Made by a program: the position numbers and the translations under genes
The notes under the pieces: generated by a model
Told to the model about the DNA's origin: nothing
Databases searched by the model: none
The model's input: only the letters and a program-made list of their open reading frames with translations
Origin: Bifidobacterium dentium JCM 1195 = DSM 20436
GTDB taxonomy: Bacteria; Actinomycetota; Actinomycetes; Actinomycetales; Bifidobacteriaceae
DNA length: 64,000 nucleotides
Assembly (NCBI RefSeq): GCF_001042595.1
Contig: NZ_AP012326.1
Location: forward strand, 372,001-436,000
Direction of reading: 5' to 3'
In this document: piece by piece, positions 33,472 through 44,179 of the stretch
How the letters are laid out: each line of letters starts with the position of its first letter
How positions within the stretch are numbered: position 1 is the stretch's first letter

Positions 33472-33792
33472 ATGGCTTGGCATGCGATTGTTGATGGCGT
33501 CTATGATGACGCCGACCCGGTTTCGCCGCTTTCCGACCCGGATGCGGGCACCGGCACTGCGGTGCTGGAGCGTCCGGAGGAAAAGACGCAGCTTGATGAC
33601 GGCGGCAACGGTGATGCCGACCGTTTCGCGCATTACGTGTCGCGCGACCGCATCCAGGAATCGAAGCTCACCGGTCGCCCGGTCGTGGCGCTGTGCGGCA
33701 AGGTGTGGGTGCCTAAGCGTGATCCTTCCCAGTATCCGGTGTGTCCTGATTGCAAGCGCATCTATGACGAGATGATGAATTCCTCCTTCTGA
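33472..33792 (+). CDS. DUF3039 family protein
   Basis: A 106-residue actinobacterial protein. An acidic N-terminal half is followed by the conserved DRFAHYVSRDRI and VVALCGKVWVPKRDPSQYPVCPDCKRIYDEM. The cysteines (ALC, CPDC) suggest a small zinc-binding module. Function is not known. SD AAGGACGGAG. It lies divergent from coaD and is followed by a strong hairpin. Confidence 0.92.
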   Translation: MAWHAIVDGVYDDADPVSPLSDPDAGTGTAVLERPEEKTQLDDGGNGDADRFAHYVSRDRIQESKLTGRPVVALCGKVWVPKRDPSQYPVCPDCKRIYDEMMNSSF

Positions 33793-33865
33793 CGAGCCTG
33801 TGGCGTCGGCGGATCCGCAGAGGTTCCGTGAAAGCGGGCAAAAGCGGGCGCATGCGGAGGACATA

Positions 33866-33903
33866 TACGGGGGTTCGCGCAGTCTTGCGTGAGCCCCCGT
33901 ATG
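33866..33903. terminator. Bidirectional hairpin between DUF3039 and aldo/keto reductase genes
   Basis: ATACGGGGG pairs with CCCCCGTAT, extended inward by partial CGCG/TGCG pairing, in the convergent gap. Confidence 0.75.
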
Positions 33904-33939
33904 CGTGAATCCCGTGTTATGCCGAGTCGATGTGGCAGA

Positions 33940-34950
33940 TCAGCGTGACGAGATTTCGTCGATGCGACGTAGCTCCTCGTCGGTGAACGTGATGTTCCGC
34001 AGCGCGCCGATATTGTCGAGCAACTGTTGCGGGCGGGAGGCGCCGACCAGTACCGAAGTCACCATGCCGTCATGCAGCAGCCATGCGAGTGCCATCTCCG
34101 CGAGCGTCTGCCCGCGTTCGGCGGCCAGACCGTTCAGGTCGCGAATCTGCTGCAGCTTTGCCGGGGTCAAGGCATTCTCCTGCAGGAACCGCCCATCGTG
34201 CGCGATTCTGCTATCGGCCGGAATCCCGTTCAAATATCGGTCGGTCAGCAATCCTTGATCGAGCGGTGAGAAGGTGATCAGGCCCTTGCCGAGGCGATGT
34301 GCGGTCTCCTTCAATCCGTTGCGTTCCACGGTGCGGTCGAAGATGTTGTAGCGGTTTTGGTTGATGATGAACGGCACATGCAATTCGTCCAGGATGGCGG
34401 TGGCCTGTTCGAGCGTCGGGCCGTCGTAGTTGGACAGGCCCACGTAGAGCGCCTTGCCGCTGTGTACCGCGGTGGCCAGTGCGCCCATGGTCTCTTCGAG
34501 CGGAGTGTGTGAATCCATGTGGTGATGGTAGAAGATGTCCACGTAGTCGAGACCGAGGCGTTCGAGGCTTTGGTCGAGCGAGGCGAGCAGGTATTTGCGG
34601 CTTCCGAGGTCGCCGTAGGGGCCGAGCCACATCTCGTAGCCGGCCTTGGTGCTGATGATGAGTTCGTCGCGGTGATGGTGGAAATATTCGTGCAGCAGTC
34701 GTCCGCAGTTCTTTTCGGCTGAGCCGGGTTCCGGGCCGTAGTTGTTGGCCAGATCGAAGTGGGTCACGCCGTTGTCGAATGCGGTGAACACGATCTGCCG
34801 CATGGTGTCGTATGGGGTGATGTCGCCGAAGTTGTGCCAGAAGCCGAGGGAAACGGCCGGCAGTTTCAGGCCGCTTGCGCCCACGTGGTTGTAGGTCATG
34901 CTGTCATAGCGTGCAGGCGATGGCGTGTAGACGGTGGTTGGTTCGAGCAA
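33940..34950 (-). CDS. Aldo/keto reductase, YghZ/Gpr-like
   Basis: NADPH-dependent oxidoreductase with a TIM-barrel fold. The likely start is a TTG four bases after AAGGAGG, giving 336 residues; the ATG upstream at 35013 has no SD. DNGVTHFDLANNYGP carries the catalytic Asp and Tyr, LIISTKAGY the Lys and VDIFYHHHMD the His. MTYNHVGASGLKLPAVSLGFWHNFGD matches the YghZ group, which reduces L-glyceraldehyde 3-phosphate or methylglyoxal. It is divergent from a MerR regulator. Confidence 0.9.
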   Translation of the reverse strand: MLEPTTVYTPSPARYDSMTYNHVGASGLKLPAVSLGFWHNFGDITPYDTMRQIVFTAFDNGVTHFDLANNYGPEPGSAEKNCGRLLHEYFHHHRDELIISTKAGYEMWLGPYGDLGSRKYLLASLDQSLERLGLDYVDIFYHHHMDSHTPLEETMGALATAVHSGKALYVGLSNYDGPTLEQATAILDELHVPFIINQNRYNIFDRTVERNGLKETAHRLGKGLITFSPLDQGLLTDRYLNGIPADSRIAHDGRFLQENALTPAKLQQIRDLNGLAAERGQTLAEMALAWLLHDGMVTSVLVGASRPQQLLDNIGALRNITFTDEELRRIDEISSR

Positions 34951-35106
34951 GGTTCCTCCTTGAAAAAACGGGGCTGTTCGCCGCGATGCGTTGCGCGGCG
35001 CCGTTGAATCCATCGTCGCACTTCAAGTAAACTTGAACGCAAATCGTGGCAGGTGATGCACCTTCTGCCATGAGGGAATCTCAGGAAAAGGATTTGAGGA
35101 GGGGAG

Positions 35107-35529
35107 ATGGGCTCGTACACGATTCGCGAGATGGCGAGGAAGTTTGGCATGCAGCCGTCCACGTTGCGGTACTACGAAGATCAGGGATTGCTGACCGACG
35201 TCGGCCGCGACGATGCGGGGCGTCGTGTCTATGGCGACGAGCATATCGGGCAGCTGGAGGCGATCGCCTGCTTCAAGCATGCGGGCATGAGTATCGACGA
35301 GCTCAAGCGGTTCTTCGCCTATGAAGGCGACGAACGTACGCATATTTCGGACATGGTGGAGCTGTTGGAGAATCGCCGTGACGTTATCGTCGAACAGCGT
35401 GCCTCGTTGGAGGAGGCGTATATGCACGTGTTGCGCAAGCTGCATCTGTACAAGGATCTGCAGAGCAGTTATGAGAATGGTACGCAACCCCCGGATTGGG
35501 CCGATTACGACGGCAAGGACTTCCGGTAA
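35107..35529 (+). CDS. MerR-family transcriptional regulator
   Basis: 140 residues from the ATG behind GAGGAGGGG. The winged HTH YTIREMARKFGMQPSTLRYYEDQGLLTDVGRD is near the N-terminus, followed by the MerR dimerisation coiled coil (about 80-120). No cysteines suited for metal binding are seen in the C-terminal part, so a small-molecule or redox/aldehyde sensor is more likely than a metal sensor. It probably controls the divergent aldo/keto reductase. Confidence 0.9.
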   Translation: MGSYTIREMARKFGMQPSTLRYYEDQGLLTDVGRDDAGRRVYGDEHIGQLEAIACFKHAGMSIDELKRFFAYEGDERTHISDMVELLENRRDVIVEQRASLEEAYMHVLRKLHLYKDLQSSYENGTQPPDWADYDGKDFR

Positions 35530-35561
35530 CGCCTCTTCTCACCGTCGGCAGTTATAGGCAC

Positions 35562-35712
35562 TTCCTCAATCTACCGACGCTGAATGGTTGTAGGTGTCGG
35601 TGGTTTGGTTGGTTGCTCAATCTACCGACGGTGAGTGGTTGTGAGCGTCGGTGGATTGGGTGGTTGCTCAATCTACCGACGCTGAGTGGTTGTGAGCGTC
35701 GGTAGATTGGGT
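35562..35712. repeat. Palindromic repeat cluster E (three elements plus remnant)
   Basis: Elements at 35562-35610, 35614-35661 and 35665-35712, spaced 51-52 bp and the most regular of all clusters: the second and third differ at only a few positions. A reverse-oriented remnant (CTCACCGTCGGCAG) lies at 35538-35551. The array fills the gap between the convergent merR-type and pncB genes and reaches the pncB stop codon. Confidence 0.92.
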
Positions 35713-37034
35713 TAGAGGACGGTGACCTCGGTCGGGATGACCGGATCGCCCTTCATGAGGCTCTGTGCGCCGATTGGCAGTTCGGCCAACGCCTTCGCAC
35801 GGTAGTTGTGCGCGTTGACGATGGCGTCATGGCCCTGATATTCGGTGTGGTTCTCGCCATTGGTCACATAATCGACCAGCAGATCCTTCCAGCCTTCTTC
35901 CGGCTGGTAGGCGGCCAGCTTTTCTTCGGAACCGGAGATGACATGCTCGCATTCGGCCAGCGAGTATTCATAGGAACGATAGGCGAGCTTGCGGCCCGGA
36001 ACAGTGGCCTTGTCCTTCGACTTCTTGGCGACCGGCTGCATGTCGCCCGCGGAATTCTCGCGCTCGGTGAGCTTGTAGACCATCGCGCAGGTCGGCGCGC
36101 CCGAGCCGGTGACGAGCATGGTGCCCACGCCGTAAGAATCGACCGGAGCGGTCTGCAGGGAAGCCAGCGCGTACTCGTCGAGGTCGTTGGTCACGGTGAT
36201 CTTCGTATTGGTGGCACCCAGCGCATCCAATTGGTTGCGTACACGCTGGGCCAGGGAGGCGAGGTCGCCGGAGTCGATGCGTACGCCGCCCAATTCCGGT
36301 CCGGCCACTTCGACGGCCGTCTTCACCGCCTCTTCGATGTTGTAGGTGTCGACCAGCAGAGTGGTGTTCCTGCCGAGTGCGGCGATCTGCGATTCGAAGG
36401 CGCTGCGCTCGTCGTCATGCACCAGCGTGAAGCAGTGCGCGGCGGTGCCGATGGCCTTCAGGCCGTACATTTGCGCGGCCAGCAGGTTCGCGGTGCCCTT
36501 GAAACCACCGACCACCGCGGCGCGTGCGGCCGCGACGGCGGCCCATTCGTTGGTACGGCGGCCGCCCATGTCCATGCACGGACGATCCTTTGCGGCGCTG
36601 ACCATGCGGGAGGCTGCGGAGGCGACGGCGGAATCATAATTCAGGATGCTCAGCAGCAACGTTTCCAGCAGCGTGCATTCGCCGAATGTGCCTTCGACCT
36701 GCAGGATGGGGGAGTTCGGGAAGAACATCTCTCCTTCGCGATAGCCCTTGATGGAACCGGAGAAACGGAAATTCTCCAACCATGCGATGGTTTCGGGGCT
36801 CACCACCTTTCGGTCGGAGAGAAACTTCAGGTCGTTGTCGTCGAGATGAAAGTGTTCAAGCGCATCGAGGATGCGGCCCTGACCGGCGACCACGCCGTAG
36901 TGACGGCCCAGCGGCAGATGGCGGGTGAAGATCTCGAATACGCATTTACGGTTGGCCGTACCGTCTTTCAGGCATGCGTCAAGCATGGTGTATTCGTACA
37001 TGTCGGTCATCAGGGCAGGTGAATAATCCAGCAT
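35712..37034 (-). CDS. pncB: Nicotinate phosphoribosyltransferase
   Basis: NAD salvage: converts nicotinate and PRPP to nicotinate mononucleotide. The start is the ATG eight bases after GAAAGG (MLDYSPALMTDMYEYTM, 440 residues), in agreement with the family. DMGGRRTNEWAAVAAARAA and GTAAHCFTLVHDDERSAF carry the phosphoribosyl-binding and catalytic-His regions, and GVRIDSGDLASLAQRVR is a further family motif. Confidence 0.95.
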   Translation of the reverse strand: MLDYSPALMTDMYEYTMLDACLKDGTANRKCVFEIFTRHLPLGRHYGVVAGQGRILDALEHFHLDDNDLKFLSDRKVVSPETIAWLENFRFSGSIKGYREGEMFFPNSPILQVEGTFGECTLLETLLLSILNYDSAVASAASRMVSAAKDRPCMDMGGRRTNEWAAVAAARAAVVGGFKGTANLLAAQMYGLKAIGTAAHCFTLVHDDERSAFESQIAALGRNTTLLVDTYNIEEAVKTAVEVAGPELGGVRIDSGDLASLAQRVRNQLDALGATNTKITVTNDLDEYALASLQTAPVDSYGVGTMLVTGSGAPTCAMVYKLTERENSAGDMQPVAKKSKDKATVPGRKLAYRSYEYSLAECEHVISGSEEKLAAYQPEEGWKDLLVDYVTNGENHTEYQGHDAIVNAHNYRAKALAELPIGAQSLMKGDPVIPTEVTVL

Positions 37035-37067
37035 TTCCAAAGCCTTTCTTGACTTTTGGTGAAACTG

Positions 37068-37096
37068 ACCATAAGTGTAGTCCGGACGGTGACCAA
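37068..37096 (-). promoter_or_regulatory. pncB promoter (TTGGTC-17-TATGGT)
   Basis: Minus-strand TTGGTC (37091-37096) and TATGGT (37068-37073), spacer 17, about 30 bases upstream of the pncB start. Confidence 0.55.
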
Positions 37097-37315
37097 TTAC
37101 CGCTTGCATATCATCATACGTGCATCGTCTTGGCTCTCCGGTCCGAATCTTCGCTCTGACGGGACTGACCGACGGAACAAGCCGACGGACGGACACCATC
37201 TTGTCCCTGCCTCGGCAGGCTCCATCTGCGGCGTGACTCCAAGGAGGGCAAGAGGACGGATGGTGATAGTGTCTCTTGGTAGGAAATCCGAGATTATCGA
37301 CACGAAAGCAGTGCA

Positions 37316-38080
37316 ATGGTAGCGATTAAAGACATGCTGGGCGAGCAGACCGTGATTCGTGCGGACGGGCGCAAGGTGGACGAACTGCGTCCGGTTCGCA
37401 TTACCCGCCGTTTCACGGACGTTCCGGAAGGTTCCGTACTCATCGAATGCGGCAATACGCGCGTGATGTGCACCGCCACCTTCACCTCCGGCGTACCGCG
37501 TTGGCGCAAGGATTCCGGCCTGGGCTGGGTCACTGCCGAATACGCGATGCTGCCACGTGCCACCGCCGACCGCACCGACCGCGAATCCGTACGCGGAAAG
37601 ATCGGCGGCCGTACGCATGAGATCAGTCGACTGATCGGCCGCTGCCTGCGCGGCGTGGTCGACATGAAGGCGTTGGGCGAGAATCAGGTGCAGATCGATT
37701 GCGATGTGCTGCAGGCCGACGGCGGCACCCGCACCGCCTCCATCACCGGTGCATATGTGGCACTGGTGGACGCAATGCGTTGGGCCGAGCGGCACAGGCA
37801 CATCAAATCCGCCGACAGGGTGCTCAAAGACTGCGTTTCCGCAGTCTCCGTGGGTGTGATCAATGGCAAGCCGATGCTGGACCTGCCGTATATCGAAGAC
37901 AGCCAGGCCATGACCGACATGAACGTGGCCATGACCGGTTCCGGCGAATTCATTGAGATTCAGGGCACCGCCGAGCACCGTCCGTTCAGCCGTGCCGAAC
38001 TCAACGCCCTGCTCGATCTCGCCGAACAGGGCAACAAGGAGCTGCAGGCCGCACAGCGTGCCGCACTCGCCTTGGATTGA
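37316..38080 (+). CDS. rph: Ribonuclease PH
   Basis: Phosphorolytic 3'-5' exoribonuclease trimming tRNA 3' ends. 254 residues. [19 protein letters not shown] near the start, [17 protein letters not shown] and [20 protein letters not shown] are family blocks. It is followed 43 bases later by rdgB, an arrangement common in actinobacteria. Confidence 0.96.
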   Translation: MVAIKDMLGEQTVIRADGRKVDELRPVRITRRFTDVPEGSVLIECGNTRVMCTATFTSGVPRWRKDSGLGWVTAEYAMLPRATADRTDRESVRGKIGGRTHEISRLIGRCLRGVVDMKALGENQVQIDCDVLQADGGTRTASITGAYVALVDAMRWAERHRHIKSADRVLKDCVSAVSVGVINGKPMLDLPYIEDSQAMTDMNVAMTGSGEFIEIQGTAEHRPFSRAELNALLDLAEQGNKELQAAQRAALALD

Positions 38081-38123
38081 TTGAATCCTGGTCATTGATG
38101 AGGGCGCAGACTGAAAGGAAACC

Positions 38124-38813
38124 ATGAAAATCATCGTCGCCACCCACAATGAGGGCAAGCTGGTGGAAATACGCCGCATTCTGGAGGAAAGGCTTGGCGC
38201 CGGCGCAGCCGATGCGGAGCTCGTCTCCGCAGGCTCGTTGAACCTGCCCGATCCCGTGGAAGATGGCGTGACCTTTCAGGAGAACGCGCTGCTCAAGGCC
38301 CGTGACGTGGCCGCACGTACCGGCTGCCCGGCAATCGCCGACGACTCCGGCCTGATCGTGGACGTAATGGGCAACGCTCCGGGCATCCTGTCTGCCCGCT
38401 GGGCCGGCAGGCATGGCGATGACAAGGCCAACAACGCGCTGCTGCTCGCCCAGATCGCCGACATTCCGGAGGCCAGTCGTACCGCGCGATTCCGTTGCGC
38501 CGCCGCACTTGTGGTGCCGGGCGCCAAAAGGGAAGACGATACGGCCGAATCCGCCGGCAAACCGTATGCCATTACCAGTGAGACCGTGGAGATCGGTGAG
38601 ATGCCGGGTGTGTTGCTGCATGCTCCGCGCGGCGAGCACGGTTTTGGCTATGATCCGCTGTTCGTGCCGGACGACCAGCCGACGCGTGCCGTCGAAGCTG
38701 GCGTGAGGCTTACCTCGGCCGAGATGGAACCTGCCGAAAAGAATGCCATCTCCCACCGTGGCAAGGCCTTGCGTGCGCTCGTGCCGGCCGTGGAAGCCCT
38801 GCTCAGGCAGTAG
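38124..38813 (+). CDS. rdgB: Non-canonical purine NTP pyrophosphatase (RdgB/HAM1)
   Basis: Hydrolyses ITP, dITP and XTP to keep them out of nucleic acids. 229 residues. The opening ATHNEGKLVEIRRIL, AIADDSGLIVDVMGNAPGILSARWAG, the phosphate-side GFGYDPLFVPDD and the final ISHRGKAL are the hallmark motifs. An insert (KREDDTAESAGKPY) lengthens the middle. SD GAAAGGAAACC. Confidence 0.96.
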   Translation: MKIIVATHNEGKLVEIRRILEERLGAGAADAELVSAGSLNLPDPVEDGVTFQENALLKARDVAARTGCPAIADDSGLIVDVMGNAPGILSARWAGRHGDDKANNALLLAQIADIPEASRTARFRCAAALVVPGAKREDDTAESAGKPYAITSETVEIGEMPGVLLHAPRGEHGFGYDPLFVPDDQPTRAVEAGVRLTSAEMEPAEKNAISHRGKALRALVPAVEALLRQ

Positions 38814-38873
38814 GCGGACGGCTCGCTCCCCATAGGATCGCGCAGGATTACCGCGACATCACAAGAAGCGAAT

Positions 38874-39881
38874 TCACGCGAGCGCTGTGACCAGAACATG
38901 GGTGCCGGTCATCATGATGAGGCTGATGATCGCGCTGATCGACAGGGAGAAGCCGGCAAGCTTCGCATTGCCGAGCACCTTGTCGGTGAACAGCGTGGAG
39001 AATACGGCGATCGGCGCCAGGCAGCACATGGCCACGGCTTCGCGGATCGAAGCGTCGAACGGCAGCATGAGCCAGGCCGCGGCCGCGAATGCGATGCCGA
39101 ACGGCAGTCTCCAGCCGATCACCTTGAGCAGCTTCATGACGTCCGCACGACCGGCGGGCAGATCCATAAGCATGCCGACCATGAGCATCGCGCAGAACGA
39201 ATTCGCGTTCGACAGCGGTTGCGCCAATGTGGCGATTACGGCGGGAATCTTCACGTCCGCAAGCGTCAGCACGATCATCAGCAGGTAGGTATCGAACGGT
39301 ACCGAGCCGAAGAATCCCTTGAACACGTTCCGGAACAGGGCCTTGCGGGCGAGTCTTTTCGCGTCCCTGTCCTTCGGCTTTACGTAGGGCAGGGTAGGCG
39401 CATGGCCCTGATACTGCTCGCCAAGCGTCTTGCCGGGCTGAATGTGCAGCAGGGTCTGCGTCATGACGTTCGTGCCGGCGGCCACCATCACGCAATTGCC
39501 GATATCGAACATGGCGGCCGGGACGATCGCGGCCGTGCCGAGAAAGGCCTGTACCACGGGAAAACAGAAGCATCCGACATTGAAGCCGGAACCGTTGAGC
39601 ATGGTGAAGGCGCGATCCTGCACAGGCCGTTTGCGTGATGTCAGAAAGATGATGACCGGCGGAATGAAGGCGACGACAAAGCCGAACACGGAGATCCATA
39701 GCATGCTGGAATCATGCGGATTCGTGGCGAACGAGTAGACGATTGCGCCCGGTAACACCAAATCGAACATGGCGGTCTGCAGAATGCGGTAATCACGATC
39801 CTTGAATCTGCCGGCGCGTTTGAACAGATAGCCGGTAAGGATGATCAGCAGCAGCGCAATGGGTTGAATCAGCGCGGACAT
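38874..39881 (-). CDS. AEC (auxin efflux carrier) family transporter
   Basis: 335 residues with about ten hydrophobic spans in two halves, joined by a charged loop (KPKDRDAKRLARKALFRNVFKGF). NGSGFNVGCFCFPVVQAFLG in the first half corresponds to the conserved Asn/Gly-rich unwound helix of the fold. Bacterial members export or exchange organic acids such as malate or malonate; substrate unknown here. Confidence 0.88.
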   Translation of the reverse strand: MSALIQPIALLLIILTGYLFKRAGRFKDRDYRILQTAMFDLVLPGAIVYSFATNPHDSSMLWISVFGFVVAFIPPVIIFLTSRKRPVQDRAFTMLNGSGFNVGCFCFPVVQAFLGTAAIVPAAMFDIGNCVMVAAGTNVMTQTLLHIQPGKTLGEQYQGHAPTLPYVKPKDRDAKRLARKALFRNVFKGFFGSVPFDTYLLMIVLTLADVKIPAVIATLAQPLSNANSFCAMLMVGMLMDLPAGRADVMKLLKVIGWRLPFGIAFAAAAWLMLPFDASIREAVAMCCLAPIAVFSTLFTDKVLGNAKLAGFSLSISAIISLIMMTGTHVLVTALA

Positions 39882-39988
39882 GGGGCTTCGGACTCTCTTC
39901 GCTTCGTTATGTACTCACTCTCTGCATGCTATCTTAGAGGCTGGGGTGGCGGTCGCTCCTTCGCGACGCCACATTCTGGAGATCAAAG

Positions 39989-40069
39989 TGCGCGAGATGG
40001 GACTTGAACCCACACGTCAAAGACACAGGAACCTAAATCCTGCGCGTCTACCAATTCCGCCACTCGCGC
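39989..40069 (-). tRNA. tRNA-Leu (anticodon UAG)
   Basis: A full cloverleaf on the minus strand: acceptor GCGCGAG / CTCGCGC, D arm GCGGAATTGGTAGACGC, anticodon arm CAGGA-TTTAGGT-TCCTG, a 12-nt variable arm with a small GTC/GAC stem, T arm GTGGG-TTCAAGT-CCCAT, discriminator A. CCA is not encoded. It lies downstream of tRNA-Thr in one transcript. Confidence 0.95.
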
Positions 40070-40111
40070 GTGATATGCAAAACCCTAGACGTGCACACAC
40101 ATCTAGGGCAA

Positions 40112-40187
40112 TGGAGCCACTTGACAGAATCGAACTGTCGACCTGCTCATTACGAGTGAGCCGCTCTACCGACTGAGCTAAAGTGGC
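40112..40187 (-). tRNA. tRNA-Thr (anticodon CGU)
   Basis: Acceptor GCCACTT / AAGTGGC, D arm GCTCAGTCGGTAGAGC, anticodon arm GCTCA-CTCGTAA-TGAGC, T arm GACAG-TTCGATT-CTGTC, discriminator U, encoded CCA. A strong promoter is 43 bases upstream. Confidence 0.96.
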
Positions 40188-40229
40188 GCAATGCCCGGGA
40201 AGCATACGCTAGCCGCGCACAAGACAGCA

Positions 40230-40258
40230 ATCATAGCGGAGATGTTCGATTTGCACAA
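40230..40258 (-). promoter_or_regulatory. Promoter of tRNA-Thr/tRNA-Leu (TTGTGC-17-TATGAT)
   Basis: Minus-strand TTGTGC (40253-40258) and TATGAT (40230-40235) with a 17-base spacer, followed by the tRNA-Thr gene. Confidence 0.7.
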
Positions 40259-40335
40259 ATCGATGAAGTCGGAAGTGTCACGGCCGGCGGCGACCTGCGA
40301 TTTGCGAGACGGTCGATTTGCGAGACAATGGGCAC

Positions 40336-41484
40336 ATGAGCAGCGACACTGGTTTCGACGACTTCCATGCGATTATTCCCGCCGGCGGCACGGGCACAAG
40401 ACTGTGGCCGCTGAGCAGACGTGACCGGCCGAAGTTTCTGTACGACCTGCTGGGGCAGGGGCGTACGCTCATCCAATCCACTTACGACCGGCTGGAGGCG
40501 ATCGCCGGCAAGGGCAATGTGTACGTGAGTACGGGTGTCGGGCATGTGGGGGCCGTGCGCGAGCAGCTGCCACAGCTCGATGCGGACAATATTTTCGCCG
40601 AGCCGATTCCCCGGGATTCCACCGCGGCCATCGTACTGGCCACGGCGGTGATCGCGCGGCGTTGCGGCGAACGTTGCGTGGTCGGTTCGTTCGCCGCCGA
40701 CCATGTGATTCGCGGGCGTCAGTCCTTCGCCGAATCGGTGCGTCAGGCGGTGGCGACAGCCCGTGCCGGCTACGTCACGACCATCGGCATCGCCGCCTCG
40801 CGCCCCTCGACCGCGTTCGGTTACATTCATCAGGGTCGTTCGTTGGCGGCCGACGTTCCGGACGCACCTGCGGCGCGGTTGGTGGAACGGTTCGTGGAAA
40901 AACCGGATGCCGCGACCGCGCAGGCCTATCTGTCGACGGGTGAGTACCGTTGGAATGCCGGTATGTTCGTGATGCGCGCCGACGTGCTGCTCGATCACAT
41001 CAGGCGTGCGAAGCCGCTGATGTACGAGGCGATTTCGCGTATCGCCGACGCCTACGAATCCCCCGTGCGAACCCGTGGGGCGGCCGTTGAGCGGGCGATG
41101 GCGCGAGATTGGGCCGGCATCGAGAAGATAGCCTTCGATTATGCGGTGGCCGAACCGCTGTCGGTGGCGGGCGGTGTGGCCATGATTCCGGGCGATTTCG
41201 GATGGGATGACATCGGGGATTTCAATTCGGTGGCCGCCTTGCTGCCGAGCGCCAACGAGCGCAATATCAAAATCCTGGGGGATGCGGAATCCGTGGCGTA
41301 TCTGGATTCCGCGGGCGACGTGGTCGTGCCGGAAAGTGGGCGTACCATCGCCCTGCTCGGTGTCAATGACATGGTGGTGGTAGATACGCCCGACGCGCTG
41401 CTCATCGCGCCGCGCGCCCGCAGTCAGGAAGTCAAAAGCATGGTCGCTCATCTCGACAGGCTCGGGGCCGAAGACATTCTCTGA
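40336..41484 (+). CDS. Mannose-1-phosphate guanylyltransferase
   Basis: Makes GDP-mannose from mannose 1-phosphate and GTP. The ATG (382 residues) is preferred over an upstream TTG. The nucleotidyltransferase signature IIPAGGTGTRLWPLSRRDRPKF (about 11-32) and the VERFVEKPD motif are typical of the ManC/RfbM type, but the isomerase cupin domain of bifunctional enzymes is absent. No mannosylation genes are adjacent. A role in glycolipid or cell-wall mannose supply is inferred. Confidence 0.9.
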   Translation: MSSDTGFDDFHAIIPAGGTGTRLWPLSRRDRPKFLYDLLGQGRTLIQSTYDRLEAIAGKGNVYVSTGVGHVGAVREQLPQLDADNIFAEPIPRDSTAAIVLATAVIARRCGERCVVGSFAADHVIRGRQSFAESVRQAVATARAGYVTTIGIAASRPSTAFGYIHQGRSLAADVPDAPAARLVERFVEKPDAATAQAYLSTGEYRWNAGMFVMRADVLLDHIRRAKPLMYEAISRIADAYESPVRTRGAAVERAMARDWAGIEKIAFDYAVAEPLSVAGGVAMIPGDFGWDDIGDFNSVAALLPSANERNIKILGDAESVAYLDSAGDVVVPESGRTIALLGVNDMVVVDTPDALLIAPRARSQEVKSMVAHLDRLGAEDIL

Positions 41485-41611
41485 TCTTCACGTTGCGGAT
41501 TGCATACGATTGCATCGTCACGGATTGGCGTGTTCGTGTATGGTGATGGCATGAAAACGGCAATATCAGGCGAATCCGTACGTGAGCGGCGGTCTTCGGA
41601 TTGTTTTTGTG

Positions 41612-41639
41612 TTGTTCTGTCTGCTTTTGTGAGTATCTT
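41612..41639 (+). promoter_or_regulatory. Candidate pgi promoter (TTGTTC-16-TATCTT)
   Basis: TTGTTC and TATCTT with a 16-base spacer in a T-rich stretch about 85 bases upstream of pgi. Other -10-like words nearby make this uncertain. Confidence 0.35.
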
Positions 41640-41723
41640 GTGAGGTGAAGAGATACGGTGCGTCGCGCTGGAAACGGACGTTGCGCGCCGCTTCACAGTG
41701 ATGATGAAAGGACCCTATCAACC

Positions 41724-43421
<1,698 letters not shown>

Positions 43422-43444
43422 TTTTCGATTGAGAGCGTAACCGA

Positions 43445-43480
43445 ATACCTCATCCGTGTCTCGCGGATGAGGTATTTTTA
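43445..43480 (+). terminator. pgi terminator
   Basis: Perfect 12-bp stem ATACCTCATCCG / CGGATGAGGTAT with a 7-nt loop, followed by TTTTA, 23 bases after the pgi stop. Confidence 0.88.
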
Positions 43481-43691
43481 TTAATTGCTGTGCCGAAAGG
43501 CGGGACGCCGCATAATCCTGCTTTTCCTTGGGTCCAGCCGGAACAATCGCAAGATTGCATCTTTCCGGCGGATTGGCAATCCTGCGCAGGCAGACCTGCG
43601 CAGAACATGACAGGCTGATGTGGCAATCGCAAGAATGTCGCAAAAGCCCTTACCTGTGCGCTGATATGCGGCGGCGACTCGAGGAAACACA

Positions 43692-44057
43692 ATGGTTAAC
43701 GCTATTGAGGCATTTGACGCCAAGCACATGAAGCCGGCCGAGGAGATCCCTGCTTTCCGTCCGGGTGACACCGTTGAAGTCAACGTGAAGATCAAGGAAG
43801 GCAACAACTCCCGTATCCAGGCCTTCACCGGCGTGGTGATCGCCCGTCAGGGCGGCGGCGTCCGCGAGACCTTCGTGGTCCGTAAGATCAGCTTCGGCAC
43901 CGGTGTCGAGCGTCGCTTCCCGCTGCACTCCCCGATCATCGACTCCATCAAGCTGGTTCGCAAGGGCCGTGTGCGTCGCGCCAAGCTGTACTACCTGCGC
44001 AAGCTGCGCGGTAAGGCCGCTCGCATCGTCGAGCGTCGCGACAACTCCGCCAAGTGA
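43692..44057 (+). CDS. rplS: 50S ribosomal protein L19
   Basis: 121 residues. [46 protein letters not shown] and [18 protein letters not shown] are the conserved L19 blocks; length matches the family. SD GAGGAAAC. Its terminator separates it from lepB. Confidence 0.97.
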   Translation: MVNAIEAFDAKHMKPAEEIPAFRPGDTVEVNVKIKEGNNSRIQAFTGVVIARQGGGVRETFVVRKISFGTGVERRFPLHSPIIDSIKLVRKGRVRRAKLYYLRKLRGKAARIVERRDNSAK

Positions 44058-44081
44058 GTGCGATGCGCGAATAAAGCGTGA

Positions 44082-44117
44082 AATCGGCCCGGCAACTGCA
44101 TGGTTGTCGGGCCGATT
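44082..44117 (+). terminator. rplS terminator
   Basis: Perfect 15-bp stem AATCGGCCCGGCAAC / GTTGTCGGGCCGATT (one wobble) with a 6-nt loop, just after rplS and before the lepB leader. Confidence 0.8.
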
Positions 44118-44179
44118 CCTATATTCGACGCTATGATAAAGGCCATTGCGTTCGTAACGAGACAACCGAAGGACCCAAC

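Noticed and set aside
35562..35712. CRISPR array
   Set aside because: The repeats are directly tandem with 3-8 base gaps rather than 30-40 base unique spacers, each unit is itself a palindrome, and no cas genes are in the window.
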